Source: AP-15 sp963703745 (GTDB lineage: Bacteria > Pseudomonadota > Alphaproteobacteria > ATCC43930 > CGMCC-115725). Taken from it: DNA of 64,000 bases. Of the stretch, positions 8,771 through 18,087 are shown in pieces (within the stretch, counting starts at the first letter, position 1; each line of letters opens with the position of its first letter). The stretch covers positions 434,001 through 498,000 of the forward strand of contig CAVPFL010000002.1 in the NCBI GenBank assembly GCA_963703745.1, read 5' to 3'. The notes below the pieces were generated by a model that was not told where the DNA came from, did not search any database, and was given only the letters and a program-made list of their open reading frames with translations. The translations under genes were made by a program, and so were the position numbers.

Positions 8771-9739
8771 ATGCGTGCGATCGCCATACAGGAGTTCGGT
8801 GGACCCGAAAACTTAGTCATCAAGGAGATCCCGGACCCCGAACCAAAGCCGGGCCATGTCGTCATCCAAGTCAAAGCGTTCGGAGTAAACCACGCCGAGA
8901 TGCACATGCGAAGGGGAGAATGGGCCGAGGCGGCGGTGAGCGAGATCGAGTGTGTTGGCCTCGTCAAATCCTGCCCCGGCGGCGAATTCGCTGTTGGAAA
9001 CAAAAGTCGCCGCATTGATGGGTGGCATGGGACGGACGATTAACGGCAGCTACGCCGAGTATACGCGCCCACCCGCGACAAACGTTGCGCCGATCGAGTC
9101 GGATCTTCCCTGGGAAGAACTCGCTGCGATCCCGGAATCCTACGCTACGGCATGGACGTGCCTGTTCCGCAACCTCGAACTCGCCGAGGGCCAAACTTTG
9201 GTCATACGAGGGGCAATGTCATCGTTTGGACAGGCAGCTCTGAATATGGCGATGATCGCCGGCACAATGTCATTGCAACAGCCCGTAACCAAGAACGCTT
9301 TCAGAAGTTGGAGGCACTCGGAGCACGCCGCGTCGAAATAGAAGGCCAGGACTTGTCGGAGCGCATTGCTGAACGGAAACGGATCGACGCCGTACGCGAT
9401 CTCGTCGGCAACAGCACGATTCTGGATTCCCTCGCGATGCTTCGGCCGGGTGGGCGCGCCTGTTTGGCGGGCTTTCTCGGAGGGCTTGCTCCGGTGAGCG
9501 ACTTCAACCCTCTGCTGCAGATGTCGAGCGGTGTCCATTTCAGCTTCTTTGGCAGTCTTACGTTCGGCAACCCAGGCTTTCCGTTGTCGGATGTTCCGCT
9601 CCAGACCATCGCCGATCAGGTGGCCGCTGGCCGCTGTAAAGCAAAACCGGCCCGAGTGTTTCGCTTTGAAGACATTCGGGAAGCGCATCGAGTGATGGAG
9701 TCGAACCAGGCCGGTGGCAAACTGGTGGTCCTCGTCTAG
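8771..9739 (+). pseudogene. Zinc-type alcohol dehydrogenase/quinone reductase, two frameshifts
   Basis: An MDR-family oxidoreductase is readable end to end but in two frames. The N-terminal GroES-like part (MRAIAIQEFGGPENLVIKEI) runs in one frame to about 8997. An extra A in GGAAACAAAAG moves the frame, and the middle (ETKVAALMGGMGRTINGSYA through FGQAALNMAMIAGT) continues there. A missing C near 9263 restores the original frame for the rest (HNVIATARNQERFQKLEALG to the end VMESNQAGGKLVVLV). The two indels compensate. The nucleotide-binding loop straddles the second break, so the uncorrected product would be dead. CCGGAGGATTAGTC before the ATG is a good ribosome-binding site. Sequencing errors in or near homopolymers are an alternative to real decay. 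Confidence 0.82.
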
Positions 9740-9880
9740 CCCGAATCTGGCTCGCCGACCACGAAGGTCGGTAGTCGACCCGGCACGGCTACCCCTTGGT
9801 CCCGGATACGCCGAGACACATCAATCCAAAAAGCCCAAGAAATCTGGACTCTGTTGAGAGCTTTGGCCAAAATTCGTTCC

Positions 9881-11944
9881 ATGGTAGAGGCTGGGGCTCC
9901 GTGGCGGGCTTCGCCGGTTGCATTTAGTGCGATCTTCGCTGCCCGCCTGGCGAATGCGTCAAGGGCCGCAGGGCCACCGCTGTTCTTTGGTTTGCGACTG
10001 TGGATTTCAGTCTGTCTCGCGCTCTACCTTGCGTTTTGGCTCGAGCTCGACAACCCTTATTGGGCGGGTACAACCGCCGCTCTCGTTTGTCAGCCTCACC
10101 TTGGCGCATCGCTGCGCAAAGGTTGGTATCGCATGATCGGCACGGTTGTTGGTGGCGTGGCGATCGTGGTGCTGACAGCATGTTTCCCGCAGGAACGCGT
10201 CGCTTTTCTTGTGGGTCTGGCGTTGTGGGGCGCGGGGTGCGCTTTCGTTGCCACGATACTCCGCAACTCCTCTTTAGCCCTTGCGGCGCAGCTTGCCGGG
10301 ATCACGGCGGTAATCATTGCGAGCAGTGAGCTCGGGGCAACCGGGGGCGCAAACGGCGAAGTCTTTATACTCGCCGTCATCCGCTGCACCGAGATCTCCA
10401 TTGGCATCGTGTCCGCCGGGGTGGTGCTCCTTCCAACCGATTTCGGTAACGCAAGTCTCCGGCTGGCCAGACTGTTCGCCGCCATTTCCGCCGAAATTGC
10501 GGGTGGGTTTACCGGGACATTGGCGCTGGCCGGATCCGAACTCCCGGACACGCAGCCGGCACGCAGTGAACTTATCCGACGAGTCATCGCACTCGACCCA
10601 GTCATCGACGAAGCGTTTGGCGAGTCCGCCCAGCTCCGGTACCATTCAGCAGTGTTACAGACGGCGGTGAACGGCCTATTCGCCGCTATAGCCGGCTGGC
10701 GCGTAGTGTGGGTTCACCTTACCCGGCGTTCGGATGACCAGGCTGGGCAAGAGGCCGGCGTCGTTCTGCGAAGTTTGCCCCAAGAGCTGCGCTCGGCGCC
10801 GACACATGGCAAGCCGTTACTCTGGATGGCCGACCCGACTGGTCTGCGCCGGATTTGCGAGGCGGCCATAGGCACGCTAGCCGCTCTGCCGGCCCCCACG
10901 CCGTCGCTGCGGCTGCTGACCGATCGGACAGCTGTGGTGCTGGCCGGCATTTCGCATGCGCTCAACGGGCTGGCAGTGCTCGTCGCCGATCCTGCTGGGC
11001 CCGTTCCCCGTGGTTACCGCGTCCGGCTGCACGTAGCGGACTGGCTGCCTTCGCTCGTCAACGCGGGGCGGGTGTTCATCACAATCGGCGCCGTCGAGCT
11101 CTTTTGGATCATCACCCAATGGCCGAATGGCGCATTGGCGATTACCTTCGCCGCGATTGGTGTGCTCCTGTTCTCGCCGCGAGGCGACCTAGCTTACGCT
11201 GGAGCCGTGGGTTTCGTGGTTGGCACCGGCCTCAGCGCCGCCTTGGCAGCCGTCATCGCATTTGCGGTGTTCCCGGGAAAGGAGGGCTTTGCGGCATTCA
11301 GCATCGCGATTGGCCTGGTTCTGGTGCCCGCCGGCGCGGGAGTGGCGCAGCGGTGGCAGACGCCAATGTTCACGGCTATGACGGCGTTTTTTTGCTTTCT
11401 TCTCGCTCCGACAAACCAAATGAGCTACGACGTCATCCAGTTCTACAACAGGGCGTTGGCGATCGTCGCAGGCCTGGGCATCGCGGCGCTTTCGTTTCGG
11501 CTGCTGCCGCCGCTGTCGCCCGCCTTCCGGACGCGCCGCCTCATGACACTGACTTTGTGTGATCTGCGGCGTCTCGCGATCGGCCCGATCCCCCGGAAGC
11601 CAGCCGATTGGGAGGGCAGCATGTATAGCCGCCTCTGCGCAGTGCCGGACGCGGCCGCGCCGCTTCAACGCGCACAGCTCGTGACGGCGCTTTCCGTAGG
11701 TTCCGCAATCATCCAGCTGCGCCGCATCGCTCACCGCCTGGGTTTGGGCCCTGAGCTCGATGCGGCGCTCGAGGCCGTGGCTCGAGGGGACAGTGCGATG
11801 GCGACCACCCGCCTTGGCCAGCTGGACGGCGCGCTTGCGGCCCGCCCGGATGCCGCCGGTCTGCAGGCGCGGGGCAGCATCCTTGCGATCTCGGAGGGGC
11901 TCATCCAACATGCCACGTACTTCGACGCACGAGCACCCGGGTAA
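9881..11944 (+). CDS. FUSC-family inner-membrane exporter
   Basis: A protein of about 687 aa with the FUSC/AaeB-like layout: an N-terminal block of hydrophobic helices (about residues 25-190), a long soluble middle, and a second helix block (about 385-550) followed by a cytoplasmic tail. FWLELDNPYWAGTTAALVCQ in the first block is highly characteristic of the family. Relatives export aromatic acids such as fusaric or p-hydroxybenzoic acid, usually with a membrane-fusion partner; no such partner lies next door. I used the ATG at 9881; a TTG at 9854 is also in frame and neither has a strong ribosome-binding site. The substrate is unknown. Confidence 0.85.
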   Translation: MVEAGAPWRASPVAFSAIFAARLANASRAAGPPLFFGLRLWISVCLALYLAFWLELDNPYWAGTTAALVCQPHLGASLRKGWYRMIGTVVGGVAIVVLTACFPQERVAFLVGLALWGAGCAFVATILRNSSLALAAQLAGITAVIIASSELGATGGANGEVFILAVIRCTEISIGIVSAGVVLLPTDFGNASLRLARLFAAISAEIAGGFTGTLALAGSELPDTQPARSELIRRVIALDPVIDEAFGESAQLRYHSAVLQTAVNGLFAAIAGWRVVWVHLTRRSDDQAGQEAGVVLRSLPQELRSAPTHGKPLLWMADPTGLRRICEAAIGTLAALPAPTPSLRLLTDRTAVVLAGISHALNGLAVLVADPAGPVPRGYRVRLHVADWLPSLVNAGRVFITIGAVELFWIITQWPNGALAITFAAIGVLLFSPRGDLAYAGAVGFVVGTGLSAALAAVIAFAVFPGKEGFAAFSIAIGLVLVPAGAGVAQRWQTPMFTAMTAFFCFLLAPTNQMSYDVIQFYNRALAIVAGLGIAALSFRLLPPLSPAFRTRRLMTLTLCDLRRLAIGPIPRKPADWEGSMYSRLCAVPDAAAPLQRAQLVTALSVGSAIIQLRRIAHRLGLGPELDAALEAVARGDSAMATTRLGQLDGALAARPDAAGLQARGSILAISEGLIQHATYFDARAPG

Positions 11945-12116
11945 GGTTCACCGAGATCAACCTGTTCGGCGGTCGTTGTTGATCGAGATTTGATCATTCC
12001 GGGCCTATGCGGGACGTTCTCGCCCGGTTTGTAGTATGGCTGGCTTTTGACCATCGGACTGGCGACAGGGCTATACGTGCATAAATGCGGTGCGGGTGTG
12101 AGGAGGGAAGATCGAG

Positions 12117-12497
12117 ATGGAAGATCACGACATCAGAGCGGCCCTGGATCGCCACTGGGCGGCTTCCGACGCGAACGACTTCGAGGCCGAGCACCAGATT
12201 TACCGAGAGGACGCGGTGCTCGAGTACCCGCAGTCGGGCGAGCGCATACGCGGCCGGCGCAACATTCAGGCGTCTCGCTTTGCTCAGCCGAGCAGAAAGC
12301 GCTTCACAGTGCGGCGGATACTCCGTACTGCCGACCTCTGGATCACTGAATTAGTCATCGCCTACGATGAACGGCCGTCTTACACGGTCGGCATCATGAA
12401 GTTCAGAGACGGGAAGGTGGCCCGCGAGACGCAATACTTCGGCGATCCGTTCGAGCTGGGGCCTTCGCGCGTGCAATTGGTCGAGCAGATGCCCTGA
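12117..12497 (+). CDS. NTF2-like (SnoaL-type) protein, copy 1
   Basis: A 126-aa single-domain NTF2/SnoaL-like fold protein. Visible landmarks are the N-terminal helix (IRAALDRHWAASDANDFE), the YREDAVLEYPQSGERIRGR strand-turn and the final FRDGKVARETQYFGDPF. These small pocket proteins act as cyclases, isomerases or stress-linked binding proteins; the substrate is unknown. GAGGAGGGAAGATCGAG is a strong ribosome-binding site. A near-identical gene lies at 24759-25139, and similarity extends into the leader and about 14 bases past the stop, marking a segmental duplication. Confidence 0.82.
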   Translation: MEDHDIRAALDRHWAASDANDFEAEHQIYREDAVLEYPQSGERIRGRRNIQASRFAQPSRKRFTVRRILRTADLWITELVIAYDERPSYTVGIMKFRDGKVARETQYFGDPFELGPSRVQLVEQMP

Positions 12498-12574
12498 AAC
12501 CGAGCCGGCATTCTGCTCTCGTTGCAAACATTCATTCGCTTTCAGGTTAGGAGCAATCCAGAGGAGCCATGCGT

Positions 12575-14650
12575 ATGGCATTTCAGCCAATCGACGAGCT
12601 TTGCATCAACACCATCCGGACGCTGTCGATCGATGCAGTCCAAAAAGCGAACTCGGGACATCCGGGGATGCCGTTGGGCGCGGCGCCGATGGCGTACGTC
12701 TTGTGGACCCGCCATCTGCGGCACAATCCCACCAACCCAAAATGGCCCGATCGCGATCGTTTTGTGCTGTCTGCCGGGCATGCCAGCATGCTGCTCTACA
12801 GCCTGCTGTTCCTCACCGGTTACGACGTTACGATGGCTGATATACAGCAATTCCGCCAATGGGGCAGCCGTACCCCGGGGCATCCCGAGTATGGCGTGGT
12901 ACCAGGTGCGGAAGTTACGACGGGTCCGTTGGGTCAAGGTGTTGGAAACGCGGTGGGATTCGCAATCGCGGAGCGTTGGTTGGCCGCCACCTTCAATCGG
13001 TCGGGCCATGAAGTGGTGAATCACTACACCTATGTGATGGCTAGTGACGGCGACATGATGGAAGGCGTCGCGGCGGAGGCTGCCTCGATAGCGGGTCAGT
13101 TTCGGCTTGGACGATTAATCGTGCTCTATGACGCCAACCAGATAACGCTCTCGGCCAGCGCCGATGTAACTTTCAGCGAAGATGTCGGCGCGCGATTTCA
13201 GGCCTATGGATGGCATGTAGAGCATATCGACGGGCAGGATACAGCCGCGGTCGATGCTGCCCTAACCAAGGCGAAGGCGATCGATGACCGGCCGTCGCTG
13301 ATCGTGGCGCGCACGCATATCGGCTATGGCAGTCCGCATAAGCATGACACTTTTGAGGCGCACGGCGAGCCCTTGGGTGTCGAGGAAGTGCGGTTAACTA
13401 AACGCGCGCTGGGGTGGCCTGAAGACAAGGTTTTCTACATCCCCGACGAAGCCCTGGCCCAGTTTCGCAAGGCGGTCGAGCAAGGGCGCGAGGTGGAGAC
13501 CCAATGGGATCGACGGGTGGACGCCTTGGGCGCCGTCGATCCAGAGGCAGCCGGGAAGTTTCGGCAGGTACTCGCCGGTGAACTGCCGAAAGGATGGGAA
13601 GCGGGACTTCCCCGCTTCACGCCGGCGGACGGCGCGATGGCGACCCGCGACGCCGGACAGAAAGCTATCACCGCGCTGGCCGATGTCCTACCTAACCTGA
13701 TTGGCGGCTCGGGCGACCTCGATCCGTCCACGCGCACCGCGCTCAAGGGACACGGCGACTTCGAGAGTCCCCTGTTTAAGCCTCCCGAGGGTGCGCCGCC
13801 GACCCAGGGACTGGCAGGCGGTCCGACCGGATATGCCGGGCGGAATATTCATTTCGGTATTCGCGAGCACGCGATGGCCGGGATTGCGACGGGCATGGCA
13901 CTGCATGGCGGCGTCCTGCCCTTTGCCGCCACCTTCTTCACGTTTTCCGACTACATGCGGCCAAGCATCCGACTGGCGGCCTTGAGCAAGGCCCACGTCA
14001 TCTATGTTTGGACCCACGACAGCATCGGGTTGGGCGAGGACGGACCTACGCATCAGCCGGTGGAACAACTGGCAAGCCTTCGCGCGCTTCCTGATCTGAC
14101 GCTGCTGCGACCGGCGGACGCCAACGAGACCGTTGAGGCGTGGAAAATCGCGGTTGCGCACACCTCGGGGCCGGTAGGACTTGTGCTCACGCGCCAGAGG
14201 TTACCTGTTCTGGACCGCGCAACACTGGCGCCGGCTTCGGGAGTGGCGAAAGGAGCGTATGTCCTCAGCGACTGCGCGACGGGTTCGCCGACCGTTATCC
14301 TGATCGCTACCGGTTCCGAACTGTCGGTTGCGCTAGAAGCGCACAACCAATTGACGCGCGAGGGAATTGCAAGCCGGGTCGTCTCGATGCCGTCATGGGA
14401 TTTGTTTCAGTCACAACCGCAATCCTACAGGGACACGGTTCTTCCTCCCGGGGTCAAGGCGCGGGTCAGCATCGAAGCAGGCTCCACGCTCGGATGGGAG
14501 CGCTACGTGGGCCTCGACGGCGCAATCATCGGGCTCGATCGCTTCGGTGCGTCGGCGCCCGGTGAGATCGTGATGCGTGAGCTGGGCTTCACCCCGGAAC
14601 ACGTTGTCAAAGCTGCCAAATCCCTGATCCCGGGTCAGAAAGCCGGATAG
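12575..14650 (+). CDS. tkt: Transketolase
   Basis: Thiamine-diphosphate enzyme of the pentose-phosphate and Calvin pathways that moves two-carbon ketol units between sugar phosphates. The length (about 691 aa) fits the family. The first domain shows AVQKANSGHPGMPLGAAPMA and the ThDP/Mg motif from SDGDMMEGVAAEA to YDANQ; the second shows FGIREHAMAGIATGMALHG and the THDSIGLGEDGPTHQPVEQL loop. The ATG at 12575 sits 8 bases after AGAGGAG; the in-frame ATG at 12569 is only 2 bases from it, so I prefer the later start. No other pentose-phosphate gene adjoins it, so this may be a stand-alone copy. Confidence 0.95.
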   Translation: MAFQPIDELCINTIRTLSIDAVQKANSGHPGMPLGAAPMAYVLWTRHLRHNPTNPKWPDRDRFVLSAGHASMLLYSLLFLTGYDVTMADIQQFRQWGSRTPGHPEYGVVPGAEVTTGPLGQGVGNAVGFAIAERWLAATFNRSGHEVVNHYTYVMASDGDMMEGVAAEAASIAGQFRLGRLIVLYDANQITLSASADVTFSEDVGARFQAYGWHVEHIDGQDTAAVDAALTKAKAIDDRPSLIVARTHIGYGSPHKHDTFEAHGEPLGVEEVRLTKRALGWPEDKVFYIPDEALAQFRKAVEQGREVETQWDRRVDALGAVDPEAAGKFRQVLAGELPKGWEAGLPRFTPADGAMATRDAGQKAITALADVLPNLIGGSGDLDPSTRTALKGHGDFESPLFKPPEGAPPTQGLAGGPTGYAGRNIHFGIREHAMAGIATGMALHGGVLPFAATFFTFSDYMRPSIRLAALSKAHVIYVWTHDSIGLGEDGPTHQPVEQLASLRALPDLTLLRPADANETVEAWKIAVAHTSGPVGLVLTRQRLPVLDRATLAPASGVAKGAYVLSDCATGSPTVILIATGSELSVALEAHNQLTREGIASRVVSMPSWDLFQSQPQSYRDTVLPPGVKARVSIEAGSTLGWERYVGLDGAIIGLDRFGASAPGEIVMRELGFTPEHVVKAAKSLIPGQKAG

Positions 14651-14923
14651 AACCGGCGGAGCGAAATTAATCTCCAGCGACGCTTCCTTTCAATCCCGAA
14701 CCATGCTGCAACTAATGTGCGGCGGGTGGCATCTGGCTAACGTGATAAGCAGGCGACGTGCGGCCATGTCAACATATCGGCAAGAACACAGACACAATAT
14801 CACCGTTTCGAAATGTCTTATTTCCACTGTACGTGAATAAAGTCGCCGTAATTTAATTCCGATAAATCGGCGCCGGTGGAAATGTGCGTACTCTTGGGCC
14901 TCTCTTTAGAGGAGATCAAAACG

Positions 14924-16687
14924 ATGGCGCGGTTGCTCTCAGTAAATGTGGGCCTGCCACGCGACATCGAGTGGCAAGGGAAAACCGTCCATACCGCCGT
15001 CTGGAAGACGCCGGTTCAGGGCCGACGCATGACGCGACGGCTCAACATAGATGGAGACGGCCAGGGAGATTTGGCGGGGCATGGCGGCGAACATCGGGCC
15101 GTCTTTGTCTACCAGATCGAATCTTATCGCTATTGGGAAAGCCAGCTCCGTCGAAACGACTTTACCTATGGCCAGTTCGGAGAAAATTTTACCGTCGAGG
15201 GACTGGCGGATGCTGAAGTGTGCATCGGCGATCATTACCGGATCGGCGATGCGCTCTTCGAAGTGACGCAGCCGCGCGTCACCTGCTATCGGGTCGGCAT
15301 CCGCATGAACGAGCCGCAGATGGCAGCACTGCTCGTCTCACACGGCAGGCCGGGATTCTATTTCCGGGTCCTGGAGGAAGGCGAAGTCGGCGCCGGCGAC
15401 GAAATCGTGAAGGTCAAGGCGGGTCCCGAGCGAGTGACCGTCGCCGAGATCAATGCGCTGTTATATTTGCCGGGTCACCCGGCGAGCGAGCTGGAACGAG
15501 CGTTGCGGATCCCGGCATTGAGCGCCGGCTGGCGAACCTCGTTGGAGGCGCTGCTCGACCGGGAACGGAAAGGCGGCGGAACAACGGGCAACCCCGGGCT
15601 CGGCCCACCGATGGGCCCGCCCCCCGCGTGGCCAGGCTTCCGCTCATTGCGGGTGTCCCGCAAGCTGCAGGAAAGCAGCAATGTCACTTCTCTCGTCCTG
15701 GAGCCGGCCGACGGTGAGGCGCTGACGGCTGCGCTCGCGGGGCAGTATATCGTATTGCGGCTCAGGCCGCGTCCCGACGAGAGCGCTCTGCTGCGCAGCT
15801 ATTCGCTGTCGGGCGCGCCGAGCGAGGATCGCTATCGCATCAGCGTCAAGCGCGAGCCGCAAGGTGCGGCCGGGGCTTACATCGATACGCGGGTTCAGGC
15901 TGGCGATATTCTCGATGTGAGCGCCCCGCGCGGCAGCTTTACGTTGCGGCAGGGCGAGCGTCCCGTGGTTCTTGTCAGCGCCGGCATCGGCGCCACCCCA
16001 GTCCTCGCTATGCTGCACGCACTGGCCGCCGAGCAAACTCGGAGAGAGATTTGGTGGATTCACGGTGCCCGCAACAGCAACGAGCATCCATTTGCGGCGG
16101 AGGTGCGCGAGCTCCTCGAGACCTTGCCCGGAAGCCGCAGCCACATTTGTTACAGTGCGCCAATGCCAACCGATCGGCCGAGTGTCGATTTCGACAAGGT
16201 GGGGCGCGTGGGCGTGCCCGTGTTCGAGGAAATGGGCGTCCCGCCCGATGCGGACTTCTACATCTGCGGTCCAGCCGCGTTTATGAGCGGTCTCGTCGAC
16301 GGCCTTGCAGGTTGGGGGGCCGCGCGTGACCGCCTGCACACCGAGAATTTCGGGTCGGGCCCGGCGAAGACCCCAGGCATCGCCGCGGTCGCGCGGCGGC
16401 CGCCGCATCCGCCGGCGGAAGCCGCGGAGGGCGGGCCGCTGGTATCCTTCACGCGCAGCAATCTCGCTGTCCACTGGGGTTCCGCATTCCACAGCCTGCT
16501 CGAACTGGCCGAGGCGTGCGATGTGCCGGTGCGCTGGTCGTGCCGCACCGGAGTTTGTCATAACTGCGAGACGGGGCTGATTTCCGGCTCCGTCATCTAC
16601 CGGCCGGACCCGGTCGAGCCGCCGGCCGATGGCAATCTGTTGATCTGCTGCAGCCAGCCCCAAGGTGACATTGCGCTCGATCTTTGA
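14924..16687 (+). CDS. MOSC + ferredoxin reductase + 2Fe-2S ferredoxin fusion
   Basis: A 587-aa three-part protein. Residues ~1-215 form a MOSC domain (DIEWQGKTVHTAVWKTPV, GHGGEHRAVFVYQ, and VTQPRVTCYRVGIR with its key Cys). A linker leads to an FAD/NAD-binding reductase (about 245-470; LRSYSLSGAP for FAD, VSAGIGATPVLAML for NAD). The C-terminus is a plant-type 2Fe-2S ferredoxin with CRTGVCHNC and a later ICC. This resembles YiiM-type MOSC proteins joined to a phthalate-dioxygenase-reductase-like electron chain. The MOSC part may bind molybdenum cofactor and reduce N-hydroxylated or similar substrates with electrons from NAD(P)H. AGAGGAG lies 9 bases before the chosen ATG; earlier in-frame codons lack a site. 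Confidence 0.88.
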   Translation: MARLLSVNVGLPRDIEWQGKTVHTAVWKTPVQGRRMTRRLNIDGDGQGDLAGHGGEHRAVFVYQIESYRYWESQLRRNDFTYGQFGENFTVEGLADAEVCIGDHYRIGDALFEVTQPRVTCYRVGIRMNEPQMAALLVSHGRPGFYFRVLEEGEVGAGDEIVKVKAGPERVTVAEINALLYLPGHPASELERALRIPALSAGWRTSLEALLDRERKGGGTTGNPGLGPPMGPPPAWPGFRSLRVSRKLQESSNVTSLVLEPADGEALTAALAGQYIVLRLRPRPDESALLRSYSLSGAPSEDRYRISVKREPQGAAGAYIDTRVQAGDILDVSAPRGSFTLRQGERPVVLVSAGIGATPVLAMLHALAAEQTRREIWWIHGARNSNEHPFAAEVRELLETLPGSRSHICYSAPMPTDRPSVDFDKVGRVGVPVFEEMGVPPDADFYICGPAAFMSGLVDGLAGWGAARDRLHTENFGSGPAKTPGIAAVARRPPHPPAEAAEGGPLVSFTRSNLAVHWGSAFHSLLELAEACDVPVRWSCRTGVCHNCETGLISGSVIYRPDPVEPPADGNLLICCSQPQGDIALDL

Positions 16688-17183
16688 CGCGGTTGAAGCG
16701 ATGTTCCGGCCGCTGCAGCCAGCGGCGCGAAGCTGCACAAGCTGGCTCTCGAACGTCTGCCCATAGGTGGATACGCGTGGATAGCCGATGAGCGGTTTTC
16801 GGGGTGAGTTTCGGTCACATCCTACGGCAAATGTAATCCTTTGATCGGCATGACATAAATTTATTGGCGAATTCCTTCAATTTCGCAAACGCGGCGCGGC
16901 GGGAGTCCGATAACATCGCTTCTGGACAATCGACCCTAGAGAAGCCGTTCTTGCTTCCTGCGCTGCTTAGTCTGTGTCTTTCTGAACGCGAGTTAACGAG
17001 CGGGATTGTTGGGCTTCTGCCGTTCGACAGGAAACCCACCAGCCTCAGCGGTTTTGGGGAGGCTCCGCAACGCGATGGCGCATTGCCGAGGAAATCCGCT
17101 AAAAATGACTCATGTCGGTCGCCCGGCGTGATGTTACAAAAATGCGCGTTCCGTTACTTCGGGCCAAAAGGGAGGATACCAAC
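16688..17183. other. Intergenic stretch, no supported gene
   Basis: Frames on both strands cross 16815-17187, but none shows a family motif or a good start. Base composition becomes more AT-rich here, marking the left edge of the accessory island. AAGGGAGGATACCAAC at the right end is the ribosome-binding site of the next gene. Confidence 0.5.
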
Positions 17184-17714
17184 ATGAAGAAGTTGATGAT
17201 CGCCGTGGCACTCGCCGCCGCGGTGAGCGCTTTAACAAGCGGCCAACAAGCATTCTCAGAGGATTACCAACAAGCCATACTTACCCACCATCCAGTCGTA
17301 GTCACATTTGACAACTGTAATGGCAACATCGGGACTATAAAATGTGGTGAACAATATTTCCTTCAGTATCCCGGAGCACCGGGAACTACGCCCAAAGGAA
17401 ACATGTGCAAATCCAACTGCGGGGTAAACGCCCTAAAAAACCCCCCACCACCATATCAAGATAGCGGGGGCTACTGTAATGCAAATCCAGAGACCGTGAC
17501 CGACATTGGACGTGGCACAACCTGGTCGATAGATGTCTTTGGGCGTATTCTGTATTATAACAATAACGGAGAGGTTTTTGACCAAGACAGTCATGATCTG
17601 ATCGGTCACATGTCTATAGCACAACGCCCATCACAACCACTGGGCCAAGGAAGCATCATTGAACGGTGCATAAATGCAATGTGCGCGAGGCCAACAGAAA
17701 ACTGCGTTTTTTAG
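17184..17714 (+). CDS. Cys-rich secreted protein of unknown function
   Basis: A 176-aa protein with a clear signal peptide (MKKLMIAVALAAAVSALTSG, cleavage probably near QAFS). The mature part has about nine Cys, including DNCNGN, IKCGEQ, MCKSNCG, GYCNANP and a C-terminal cluster ERCINAMCARP/ENCVF, suggesting several disulfides. No family is recognised. The ATG at 17184 is preceded by GGGAGGA; upstream in-frame codons are rejected because they would bury the signal peptide. Codon and base use is clearly more AT-rich than in the transketolase and MOSC genes, as in its neighbours at 18.1 and 19.1 kb, which suggests acquisition by transfer. Confidence 0.7.
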   Translation: MKKLMIAVALAAAVSALTSGQQAFSEDYQQAILTHHPVVVTFDNCNGNIGTIKCGEQYFLQYPGAPGTTPKGNMCKSNCGVNALKNPPPPYQDSGGYCNANPETVTDIGRGTTWSIDVFGRILYYNNNGEVFDQDSHDLIGHMSIAQRPSQPLGQGSIIERCINAMCARPTENCVF

Positions 17715-17920
17715 CCCACCTTCACCTAGAAGGCGAACTAAGGAACGGCCCATTTTTGTAGCATAAGCGTTCAAGGCCGGAGATTCGGCGCGGAGCCGTT
17801 TGTAAGCCCAAATTCGAGGGGCGACTGCAACTCTTCGGCAGCAAGCGCGTCGTCGGTCAAGGTGCGATACGCCTGCCGCATTTACCATAACATCCATCTG
17901 CGGCACACGCCGACAACGGC

Positions 17921-18042
17921 TCGAGCGCCGGCTCGGCCGCCCTTTGGCACCCCGAAAACCCGGCCCAAAGCCGCGAGGGGAGCGGGACACCGCGCGGCAA
18001 GCGCAGCTGCTGTGAAACGCAGAGTAAACTGTCACCGTAATT
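17921..18042 (+). mobile_element. Detached 3' end of a RAYT-type transposon
   Basis: This segment is strongly similar to 21774-21894, the last part of the RAYT transposase gene. It encodes the same ERRLGRPLAP-type tail and ends with the terminal sequence GTAAACTGTCACCGTAATT. The rest of the transposase is absent. The terminal sequence is the exact reverse complement of the left end of the other element at 21088. It is either a remnant after deletion or a partial insertion. Confidence 0.72.
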
Positions 18043-18087
18043 CTCCAGCTACAATGTCAGCCGCGCCACGATTTCCCGGCTGACAGC

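Noticed and set aside
15644..16738. 364-aa minus-strand ORF
   Set aside because: Shadow of the ferredoxin-reductase part of the MOSC fusion.
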